A stretch of 7,612 bases of DNA from Thermoplasmatota archaeon. GTDB taxonomy: Archaea; Thermoplasmatota; E2; DHVEG-1. Every line of letters begins with the position of its first letter. The first letter of the stretch is position 1. The notes under the pieces were generated by a model, which made no database searches, was not told where the DNA came from, and saw only the letters and a program-made list of their open reading frames with translations. Location of the stretch: contig JAHJFH010000245.1 of NCBI GenBank assembly GCA_018824925.1, forward strand, positions 1-7,612, in the 5' to 3' direction. Position numbers and translations under genes: made by a program. Positions 1-5,490 of this stretch are shown piece by piece.

Positions 1-1122
1 ATACTCGACATCGCGTCTCTCCTTGTAAAGGGCATATGTCTCTTCGGCTGAGAGGCCCGTGTCTGTCAATATTGACAATGTTCCAAAACGGTTCTTAAGT
101 CGTTTATATTGGGTCATGGGCGCCCTCCTCTTTTCCACTCGCTCAAGGTATGTGGACTCCTCCTGGTCCGCTATGGATTTGTCCAGATAATGGAATATAA
201 CCTGGCCATCCAACTCTGTTGAGCGCCACCACTGTGCGCGCTTGCGATATCGGAAGTATTCCTTGTATTGAGTTTGGGAAGTATGCTTGATGATGGGCAG
301 ATCGCGTTTCAACGCCATCGCGTATTGAATATTGGCATCTTCAAAGCATTCTATGTTGCCTGGACTCCAGAAACCCTTGTCCACAACCGCTATAAGATCT
401 AGAAGACCGGACTCCCATATCGCGTTAACAATAGTCTGAGCGCTATGAGCAGCTCCTGGAAGTAATTTGAGGAAACCAGGACGTTGTGTCGTTGTGCCCC
501 ACATGAGCATTATTCCTACTTGGGGCCTCCACACATCATCACCGTTGTGCCCATACTCTATCCACGGGATGTTCTGGCTATCATTGAAAATATGGCTAAG
601 GTCGATGGCCATGTGCTTCTTACCACTTGCCATCCGAGCAAAAAGATCCCGTTGGGCAGGCCATTGTCGTCCCAACCGGGTTAGAAGCTCGCTGAGGCTA
701 TTCTTGCTAAGGGCGGCTTCAGGCCACAGTCGTTTTGCGAAGCTGGTCTCATAGCGGACCCGCATTCGACCGAAGGTCTCCCTATAACAGAGTCTTATCG
801 CTGCAGCTGCGAGAATACTCTGCCAGTCATCCGGGAAACACTCAGATAATGGTTCTGACAAGTGGCGAGCAAAGTTCTCAAGATAGACGAAATTACCTGC
901 TTCAAGTACGCCACCAATTTTAGGCTCTCGCTTACCTTTGGATGGAGCAATCCCTCCAGGGGTGACTTTGCCAAGGTATTCGAGGGTTTTCTTCTGGGCT
1001 CTTTTCTTCTTAGGATCCCATACTGAGGTCACACGGCTGGCATAATAGCTATCGCCTCGCCTCTCTACGGCGATGCCCTTTCGCTTGTGTTTGGAAACCC
1101 AATCGGGTAATGGTTGTAACAT
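1..1122 (-). CDS. IS4/IS1634-type DDE transposase, C-terminus beyond the window
   Basis: An unbroken minus-strand frame of 374 codons runs from ATG at 1122 to base 1 with no stop, so the protein is cut by the window edge. It should be the transposase that cuts and joins the ends of an insertion sequence. The RNase H-like DDE residues are visible: D174 in MAIDLSHIF, D248 in LIAVVDKGFW and E373 in YKERRDVE. The last fits the IS4-superfamily Y-(2)-R-(3)-E signature (Y366, R369, E373); the expected following Lys lies outside the window. The N-terminal 70 residues are basic (WDPKKKRAQKKTLEYLG), as expected for DNA binding. The region is more GC-rich than the genes to its right, which suits recent transfer. 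The frame looks intact as far as seen. IS4 superfamily is well supported; the IS1634 branch is a guess from memory of the sequence style. Confidence 0.9.
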   Translation of the reverse strand, partial: MLQPLPDWVSKHKRKGIAVERRGDSYYASRVTSVWDPKKKRAQKKTLEYLGKVTPGGIAPSKGKREPKIGGVLEAGNFVYLENFARHLSEPLSECFPDDWQSILAAAAIRLCYRETFGRMRVRYETSFAKRLWPEAALSKNSLSELLTRLGRQWPAQRDLFARMASGKKHMAIDLSHIFNDSQNIPWIEYGHNGDDVWRPQVGIMLMWGTTTQRPGFLKLLPGAAHSAQTIVNAIWESGLLDLIAVVDKGFWSPGNIECFEDANIQYAMALKRDLPIIKHTSQTQYKEYFRYRKRAQWWRSTELDGQVIFHYLDKSIADQEESTYLERVEKRRAPMTQYKRLKNRFGTLSILTDTGLSAEETYALYKERRDVEY

Positions 1123-1143
1123 ATTACCGAAATAGGTAATATG
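1120..1143. repeat. Perfect 9-bp palindrome over the transposase start
   Basis: CATATTACC (1120-1128) and GGTAATATG (1135-1143) are exact reverse complements with a 6-base spacer. The minus-strand arm at 1120-1128 contains the transposase ATG (1122-1120). With the TATA box at 1151-1159, transcription should begin near 1128, so the palindrome straddles the likely start site. It is therefore best read as an operator or transposase-binding site. If a longer read-through transcript enters from the right, the same arms would form an RNA hairpin hiding the start codon. Confidence 0.65.
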
Positions 1144-1325
1144 CAGGTAGTATATATAATTTCGATGTATGTACGTTTTCCAACCCAAGATCTCATTTTG
1201 AGTTGATAAAGAAAAAGGTCCTATTACCAAAGAACTGGGACTTTAGAGATGCAAGCAATGTAGTAAATAATTTGAGATTATGAAGTAAGACTCTTATAGT
1301 TAGGTATATTGTATTGCGACAGAAT
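1144..1325. other. Intergenic region between insertion sequence and radical SAM gene
   Basis: No credible gene was found; the longest plus frame (ATG at 1141) has 21 codons. The region holds the transposase promoter (listed separately). It also has an imperfect inverted repeat, AAAGGTCC at 1214-1221 with GGGACTTT at 1237-1244, which pairs seven bases with one bulge and could be part of an insertion-sequence end. A possible TATA box for the next gene lies at 1293-1300 (TTATAGTT). Its centre is about 29 bases before the ATG at 1326, so that mRNA may have almost no leader. Confidence 0.4.
1151..1164 (-). promoter_or_regulatory. BRE/TATA box for the transposase
   Basis: Read on the minus strand the bases are CGAAATTATATATA, a purine-rich BRE-like CGAAA followed by TTATATATA (1159-1151). 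The box centre is about 33 bases before the ATG at 1122, so transcription should start near 1128 and give a leader of only about six bases. Confidence 0.55.
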
Positions 1326-3050
1326 ATGATGTCAATACTACTTATTGACGGGTATGTTGATGAGCCAACATGTCTTGGCGTCCCTCCGTATATTAGCCCA
1401 TATCCTCGTTATATTGCGGGAGCGATTTGGGATGCTGATCATTCTATTCATATCGTATATAAAACCATTGATCAACTAAGAAATGATACCTATAACATCT
1501 CCAAATTCAATTGTTATGATTGTATTATCGTTATTGCTGGTGCTATAGTTCCGGGGAGATATCTTGCCGGTTTTCCGGTTAGCTTTCGTGAGCTTCAATA
1601 TTTTTTTAAAGGACTTACAAAAACGGTTACGATATTATGTGGGCCATCGGCACGGTATGGATTTGGTGTGGGTGGTGGAAGAGCCACCAAGGGATTGGAT
1701 TTATTATCTGAAATTTTTGATATGATTATCACCGGTGATCCAGAGATTGTAATACATCAACTTATAAAATCTAATTTTGCTGTTAATGCGATTGTTGAGT
1801 CAGATTGCCGCCATAATCCCTCGGATATAAGAAATTTTGCGGTTCGTGGGTCACAAATTATTACACAACATCCCTATTTTCCAGATTATCTTATTGCTGA
1901 AATTGAGACCTACCGCGGATGTTCACGGAGTATTGTTGGTGGGTGTTCCTTTTGTGCTGAGTCACTTAAGGGATCACCACAATTTCGACCATACAACGAT
2001 ATTATTGCTGAAATTCATGGTTTATACTCAACAGGTTTGTTTCATTATCGTCTGGGAAACCAACCCTGTTTTTTTTCCTATCAAGCACATGATGCTGAAA
2101 AACAAGAGTTTCCTCGACCAAATCCTGAAGCAATAGAGAAATTACTCAAAGGTATCCGAGAGGTCGCACCTGATATTAAAACGCTGCATATTGATAATGC
2201 AAACCCTGGGGTACTTGCACGATATCCTGAGGAATCTACAAGGATTGCCCAATTAATCATTAAGTATCATACCGCTGGTGATGTTGCTGCGCTCGGTGTT
2301 GAAAGTGTGGATACACGGGTGATTACTGATAATAATCTTAAAGCTTCACCAGAGGAGGTTATGCAAGCAATTAGATTATTAAATAAAATAGGGTCACAAA
2401 GAGGAAAAAATGGTTTACCTGAACTTCTTCCAGGTTTGAATTTTGTGTTTGGCCTTAAAAGTGAATCAAAACGCACCTATCGGTTAACCCTTGAGTTTTT
2501 ACAGCAGCTTGTAGAAATTAACTTATTAGTTCGCAGAATTAATCTTCGGCAGGTTCTTCCTTTGCCGGGGACAAGGATAGAATTGAGTGGTATACGAACC
2601 ATGAAGAGAAATCATGCTTTGTTTCAGCATCTAAAAAAGCAAATTCAAACTACCGTAGAAAAACCGTTACTACAACGATTGGTGCCCCTTGGAACGGTAT
2701 TAACCGATGTTTATACAGAAGTATACGATGGTCATCTAACATTTGCTCGACAATTAGGAAGTTATCCCCTCTTGGTTGGTATTCCTGGTAATATTCCACT
2801 TCATCAGTTTTTATCAGTAATGATTATTGGTCATGGATATCGATCAGTAACAGCAGTACCTTTTCCTTTAGATATTAACGCAATACCAAAGGAAACACTT
2901 GAGGCATTACCGGGTATTGGAAAAAAACGAGCTACTCGTATTATGAACGCCCGGCCAATAACATCTTATTCTATGCTTCTGCAGGTACTTGATGACATAT
3001 CTGTTGTCTCTGCTCTTTTACCTTTTCTTCCGCAGGATTTAAGACATTAA
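1326..3050 (+). CDS. COG1031-like radical SAM protein with C-terminal helix-hairpin-helix
   Basis: This 574-residue protein resembles the archaeal family of radical SAM Fe-S enzymes with a C-terminal helix-hairpin-helix (COG1031), whose substrate is, to my knowledge, not established. The cluster-binding cysteines are C199, C207 and C210 (RGCSRSIVGGCSFC), a CX7CX2C spacing wider than the classical CX3CX2C but in the style I recall for this family. An alpha/beta N-terminal part (about 1-190) precedes the barrel. Typical family segments follow: YRLGNQPCFFSY, LHIDNANPG, DVAALGVESVD and RQVLPLPGTRI. The helix-hairpin-helix is ETLEALPGIGKKRATRI with PGIG at 529-532, suggesting nucleic-acid contact. 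ATG 1326 (or 1329) is preferred over an in-frame TTG at 1314 because the conserved start MSILLIDGY begins there and no ribosome site precedes the TTG. RNase III follows after 4 bases, so the two are probably co-transcribed. Confidence 0.88.
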   Translation: MMSILLIDGYVDEPTCLGVPPYISPYPRYIAGAIWDADHSIHIVYKTIDQLRNDTYNISKFNCYDCIIVIAGAIVPGRYLAGFPVSFRELQYFFKGLTKTVTILCGPSARYGFGVGGGRATKGLDLLSEIFDMIITGDPEIVIHQLIKSNFAVNAIVESDCRHNPSDIRNFAVRGSQIITQHPYFPDYLIAEIETYRGCSRSIVGGCSFCAESLKGSPQFRPYNDIIAEIHGLYSTGLFHYRLGNQPCFFSYQAHDAEKQEFPRPNPEAIEKLLKGIREVAPDIKTLHIDNANPGVLARYPEESTRIAQLIIKYHTAGDVAALGVESVDTRVITDNNLKASPEEVMQAIRLLNKIGSQRGKNGLPELLPGLNFVFGLKSESKRTYRLTLEFLQQLVEINLLVRRINLRQVLPLPGTRIELSGIRTMKRNHALFQHLKKQIQTTVEKPLLQRLVPLGTVLTDVYTEVYDGHLTFARQLGSYPLLVGIPGNIPLHQFLSVMIIGHGYRSVTAVPFPLDINAIPKETLEALPGIGKKRATRIMNARPITSYSMLLQVLDDISVVSALLPFLPQDLRH

Positions 3051-3054
3051 TTAT

Positions 3055-3540
3055 ATGGGAGTTTTTCTATATCCTTTTTTGATGAAACATTCTTTGAAAA
3101 ATCTGGAGAAGGTTTTAGGATACACTTTTCTAAATAAGGAGTTACTTAGGTCAGCGCTTACACATAAGACGTATGCTTTTGAAGCAGCGCAACCAGTTGA
3201 ATACAATGAACGTCTGGAATTCTTGGGTGATAGTATTCTAAATTTTGTTATAGCTGAGCAGCTCTATACGACAAATAAATATTTTTCGGAGGGAGAGCTA
3301 ACCCGTCGTCGATCTCTTGGAGTTAATAATAAATTTTTAGCTGAAATGGCTGTTGAATTATGTCTTGGTCGTTATCTGTTATTGGGAAAAGGAGAGGTCA
3401 AACAGCAGGGGTCAGAAAATCCTAAAACATTAGCGAATACTCTCGAGGCGATAATTGGGGCAATTTATCTTGATTCTGATCTATCAACGATACGATCTTT
3501 TATACTTGATAAATTATATTCAAAGAGATTTGAATTTTAA
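3055..3540 (+). CDS. rnc: Short ribonuclease III, catalytic domain only
   Basis: This is a class III ribonuclease that should cut double-stranded RNA as a dimer. The signature NERLEFLGDS is present with E52, E55 and D59 at the positions of E. coli E38, E41 and D45; EGELTRRR follows, and ANTLEAIIGAIYLDSD carries E131 (E. coli E117). The position matching E. coli D114 is Asn128, a metal-ligand substitution I also recall from some bacterial homologues. At 161 residues the protein ends where the catalytic domain ends: the usual C-terminal dsRNA-binding domain (total about 220-250) is absent, and no remnant is seen after the stop. In size it resembles bacterial Mini-III, but the full RNase III signature argues for a trimmed RNase III. 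An ATG at 3082 giving 152 residues (MKHSLKNLEKVLGYTF) looks the more natural start, since the first nine residues are hydrophobic and non-conserved. It lies 4 bases after the radical SAM gene. RNase III is uncommon in archaea, so transfer from bacteria is possible. Confidence 0.88.
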   Translation: MGVFLYPFLMKHSLKNLEKVLGYTFLNKELLRSALTHKTYAFEAAQPVEYNERLEFLGDSILNFVIAEQLYTTNKYFSEGELTRRRSLGVNNKFLAEMAVELCLGRYLLLGKGEVKQQGSENPKTLANTLEAIIGAIYLDSDLSTIRSFILDKLYSKRFEF

Positions 3541-3544
3541 AAAA
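3539..3544 (-). terminator. Oligo-T terminator for the small membrane protein
   Basis: Six consecutive T on the minus strand, 12 bases past the stop at 3557, without a hairpin. This is the usual look of an archaeal intrinsic terminator. Confidence 0.45.
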
Positions 3545-3556
3545 TAATGTTAATGT

Positions 3557-3661
3557 TTAACCCAAGAGAAGGCGTAATGCCATTGCGAATATAAATGCGC
3601 CAGATAGGGTTAATAGATAAAACCTTGTAGTTTCCCAGTCATCCTCAAACAGAATTCTCAT
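3557..3661 (-). CDS. Small single-span membrane protein (34 residues)
   Basis: A minus-strand frame from ATG 3661 to TAA at 3559-3557 encodes 34 residues. A short acidic head with some basic residues (MRILFEDDWETTRF) is followed by a hydrophobic stretch of about 20 residues (YLLTLSGAFIFAMALRLLLG), so it reads as a one-pass membrane microprotein. Support for a real gene comes from the surroundings: a BRE/TATA box at 3692-3708 predicts transcription from about 3670, giving a 9-base leader, and a T6 run on the minus strand (3544-3539) follows the stop by 12 bases. It converges tail-to-tail with the RNase III gene. I do not recognise a family. The SecG/Sec61-beta class was considered because of size and topology, but no matching motif is seen. 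Confidence 0.55.
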   Translation of the reverse strand: MRILFEDDWETTRFYLLTLSGAFIFAMALRLLLG

Positions 3662-3691
3662 CTCTCACACTAAATGTAATAATTTTGTAAC

Positions 3692-3708
3692 ATATATAAA
3701 TACTTTAC
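3692..3708 (-). promoter_or_regulatory. BRE/TATA box for the small membrane protein
   Basis: On the minus strand the bases read GTAAAG then TATTTATATAT. The box centre near 3697 places the start site at about 3670, nine bases before the ATG at 3661. It is one of the best TATA matches in the window. Confidence 0.6.
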
Positions 3709-3802
3709 GACGCTATTTACGTCAATCAACGAAAAAATATTATGGTATTGAGATGATATGATTGTAAAAACATGACTTGGGTAATACCAATTAAAACAGC
3801 TT

Positions 3803-3809
3803 AAAAAAA
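3803..3809 (-). terminator. Oligo-T terminator after the 185-residue protein gene
   Basis: Seven consecutive T on the minus strand, 45 bases after the TAA at 3857-3855. It fits an archaeal U-tract terminator for that gene and would also insulate the small-protein promoter downstream. Confidence 0.45.
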
Positions 3810-3854
3810 CAATGTTACCCTTCCCTCATTATATTATATGTTGGCGAACGGTTT

Positions 3855-4412
3855 TTAATCCATATACTTCCAATCTTTATACACAGCATTTCGATGCATC
3901 TTGGAATCATATTCTTTGTCAGTTTCATCAGCTGTTAAAGCGTCAATAATAATCCCCTCAATATCCCTAATGAGAATTGCTGTTTCATCCTCATTAAAAT
4001 CGATTGTAAACACCTTACCATCCCGATAAAGGACCCCGTCATCAGCGTTGTAAATAGGTTTGGTTTCAAGCTGTAATTCGTTATCATATTCGAGAATATT
4101 TTCTAAATTCTTAAATTGATACGCATCCTCAGCCATCCCAATCATGGTTCGAAAAACTCGTATTTTTGTTGAATCCTTTTCATTTTTTAAATTATTTTTT
4201 AACCCAGAAATTATAGCAGGTATATGTTGAGGTTCAGAAGTTAATAATATTTTTTTCCAGAACCAGTTAAATACCTTGCTGCCACGAGCATTGATATGCT
4301 CCGCTGGTTTATCTGAATAAAGAATGATACGACCGTTAAGCGTTCGGTGTGTTTTTCGCCATTCCGTTCGTTTTTGGTCTAGTTTTTGTTTGTGTTGCTG
4401 GTTTCGCGGCAT
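3855..4412 (-). CDS. Hypothetical 185-residue charged protein
   Basis: I do not recognise this protein. It begins with a very basic segment of about 30 residues (MPRNQQHKQKLDQKRTEWRK), has no signal peptide or membrane span, and is rich in Lys, Asn, Asp and Glu. The middle (about 42-100) is likely helical (GSKVFNWFWKKILL, HIPAIISGLKNNLKNEKDS). The C-terminal part alternates hydrophobic and acidic residues (GKVFTIDFNEDETAILIRDI), suggesting a small beta-rich domain. The basic head could touch nucleic acid, but that is inference only. The TATA box at 4439-4445 puts the transcript start about 3-4 bases before the ATG at 4412, so the message is nearly leaderless; this and base composition like the neighbours support a native gene. 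It is divergent from the exported-protein genes starting at 4545. Confidence 0.75.
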   Translation of the reverse strand: MPRNQQHKQKLDQKRTEWRKTHRTLNGRIILYSDKPAEHINARGSKVFNWFWKKILLTSEPQHIPAIISGLKNNLKNEKDSTKIRVFRTMIGMAEDAYQFKNLENILEYDNELQLETKPIYNADDGVLYRDGKVFTIDFNEDETAILIRDIEGIIIDALTADETDKEYDSKMHRNAVYKDWKYMD

Positions 4413-4438
4413 TCCATCTATATTATTACAATTGCTAG

Positions 4439-4445
4439 ATATAAA
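4439..4445 (-). promoter_or_regulatory. TATA box for the 185-residue protein
   Basis: TTTATAT on the minus strand, centred about 30 bases before the ATG at 4412. The predicted start site is near 4415, giving an almost leaderless mRNA. Confidence 0.5.
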
Positions 4446-4499
4446 GCTTGTGTTTTATTTTGATACAACTGTAAAGAAATATTAATATAGTAACGAACC

Positions 4500-4508
4500 A
4501 TATATTTT
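4500..4508 (+). promoter_or_regulatory. TATA box for the exported-protein genes
   Basis: ATATATTTT, preceded by ACGAACC as a possible BRE. The predicted start site is near 4530, which leaves a leader of about 15 bases that still contains the ribosome site at 4532-4537. Confidence 0.45.
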
Positions 4509-4531
4509 CATAAATTAAAATATTAATTAAC

Positions 4532-4537
4532 AGGGGG
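4532..4537 (+). promoter_or_regulatory. Ribosome binding site for 4545
   Basis: AGGGGG ends seven bases before the ATG at 4545 and fixes this start. The exported-protein genes use such sites, unlike the nearly leaderless genes to the left. Confidence 0.55.
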
Positions 4538-4544
4538 AAAAAAT

Positions 4545-5405
4545 ATGAAAAAATACCTTGTCTACCTTGCGATCGTACCTCTCTTGTGCTTTGGCAGCTT
4601 TGCTAGCGCAAATTCTGTATTATCGAACGAGGGAAAAAAACCACTATCATTTGATGATGATGTACCGATTTGGGCCATAGGTGATCAATGGATATACACG
4701 TTAAATGATTTTAAGGTTGATTATTCAGCTACCGGTCAGAAACTCTTTCTCGATGGTACTATTGATGATTTTACCTGGACGGTATCCAGTACTGCCGGAT
4801 CAGATTATGAAATCAGTTTTACAGGAGAAATTAACGCAGACTATATTGTCTATTTTGCCTCATCCTCAGCAACAATATATGTTGAGGGTACGTTAACACC
4901 TGCACTCACACGAATGACTGGAACATTATTATTCACTCAATCAAGTCTAGAAGTTAAGGATATTACCGCAGAGATCCGTGGGATTAGTATGGCTAGGATC
5001 GATCCATTACCCTTTGCACTTCCCATTCCCTTTAAAATATCAATTGATGGTGATTTAAGCACGGTTTTCCCAGTATTCGACTTTCCACTAGGTACCAATA
5101 AATTCTGGGCATTACCAACAGTTGATATCGTAATGCGAGCAAACATTGGCGGAATCTTTGGTTTAGTAAGCTTTCCCGTAACCTTTACCACAGGTTATAC
5201 CTGGACACCCTTTGCATTTCATTGTCATGGCACCGAATCGGTAAGTGTTCCTGCTGGAACCTTCAATGCATATAAAATTACCTCAATATTTGGAAGTTTC
5301 TTTGAATATTATTATGCACCAATAGTTGGCAATCTCATTAAAATAGATGCAACCTTACCAAACGGTGAAGTACACGGTGTGCTCAAGGATACAAATTACA
5401 TATAA
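4545..5405 (+). CDS. Exported beta-rich protein with C-terminal VPAGTF motif
   Basis: The 286-residue product starts with a Sec signal peptide (MKKYLVYLAIVPLLCFG...) and a likely cleavage after A22 (ASA|N), so the mature protein is extracellular or surface-located. There is no lipobox and no second membrane span. The body is almost entirely beta-prone, with many Thr, Ser, Gly and aromatic residues. Near the C-terminus GTESVSVPAGTF (229-240), then AYKI and FEYYYAPIVGNLIKID (about 253-268), form a pattern known from secreted proteins with a LolA/DUF3108-like open beta-barrel, in which '...VPAGTF' and 'YapgVG.vk' mark the last strands. That family placement is from memory and moderately sure. 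No catalytic motif is visible; binding of a lipid or other hydrophobic ligand is a guess. The C25 peptidase gene follows after 85 bases with no oligo-T terminator between, so co-transcription is likely. Confidence 0.8.
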   Translation: MKKYLVYLAIVPLLCFGSFASANSVLSNEGKKPLSFDDDVPIWAIGDQWIYTLNDFKVDYSATGQKLFLDGTIDDFTWTVSSTAGSDYEISFTGEINADYIVYFASSSATIYVEGTLTPALTRMTGTLLFTQSSLEVKDITAEIRGISMARIDPLPFALPIPFKISIDGDLSTVFPVFDFPLGTNKFWALPTVDIVMRANIGGIFGLVSFPVTFTTGYTWTPFAFHCHGTESVSVPAGTFNAYKITSIFGSFFEYYYAPIVGNLIKIDATLPNGEVHGVLKDTNYI

Positions 5406-5408
5406 AAT
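5401..5408 (+). promoter_or_regulatory. Possible internal TATA box before the C25 peptidase
   Basis: TATAAAAT overlaps the stop codon of the preceding gene. It would place a start site near 5430 and give a leader of about 60 bases. A second candidate, GATATACAT near 5452-5460, would start transcription at the ribosome site itself and is less attractive. Read-through from the 4500 promoter is the alternative. Confidence 0.3.
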
Positions 5409-5476
5409 CCATAAAGTACAATGTAATCCAGTTACCCTTCCCAATTAAGAAAGATATACATTAAAAAAATAATTAA

Positions 5477-5480
5477 GGAG
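5477..5480 (+). promoter_or_regulatory. Ribosome binding site for 5491
   Basis: GGAG within TTAAGGAG, 10 bases before the ATG at 5491; a second AAGG (5483-5486) sits closer. It supports the ATG directly before the signal peptide. Confidence 0.5.
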
Positions 5481-5490
5481 ATAAGGATCG

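Larger units (their letters stand above)
1..1143 (-). mobile_element. Partial insertion sequence, minimum visible extent
   Basis: This is the part of an insertion sequence that can be supported: the transposase frame plus its promoter-proximal palindrome. The far end lies outside the window, so the terminal inverted repeats and target duplication cannot be paired and the real right boundary is unknown. It must fall between about 1143 and the promoter of the next gene near 1293. Composition changes from GC-richer to AT-rich close to 1140. The radical SAM gene to the right is not interrupted. Confidence 0.6.
3662..3854. other. Intergenic region between two minus-strand genes
   Basis: AT-rich spacer with no gene found on either strand. 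It holds the small-protein promoter (3692-3708) and the oligo-T run at 3803-3809. A loose inverted repeat, TGGTATT (3743-3749) with AATACCA (3783-3789), has a 33-base loop and is not convincing as a structure. Confidence 0.5.

Noticed and set aside
467..923. Plus-strand open frames opposite the transposase
   Set aside because: They are shadows of the minus-strand transposase, with low-complexity, non-conserved translations and no promoter.
1141..1206. 21-residue plus-strand frame before the radical SAM gene
   Set aside because: No ribosome site or promoter in place, and it overlaps the transposase promoter region.
1314..1325. TTG start four codons upstream for the radical SAM gene
   Set aside because: No ribosome site precedes it, and the conserved start fits ATG 1326/1329 with a TATA box at the right distance.
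3743..3789. Inverted repeat TGGTATT / AATACCA
   Set aside because: Seven-base arms with a 33-base loop in AT-rich DNA are expected by chance.
4545..4610. Lipoprotein signal in the 286-residue exported protein (Cys15)
   Set aside because: PLLC lies inside the hydrophobic core and lacks the L-(A/S)-(G/A)-C lipobox pattern; ASA at 20-22 is a better ordinary cleavage site.
3814..5442. Identical 12-mer GTTACCCTTCCC at 3814-3825 and 5431-5442
   Set aside because: One or two shared 12-mers are expected by chance in a window this size, and the two sites have no shared position relative to genes.
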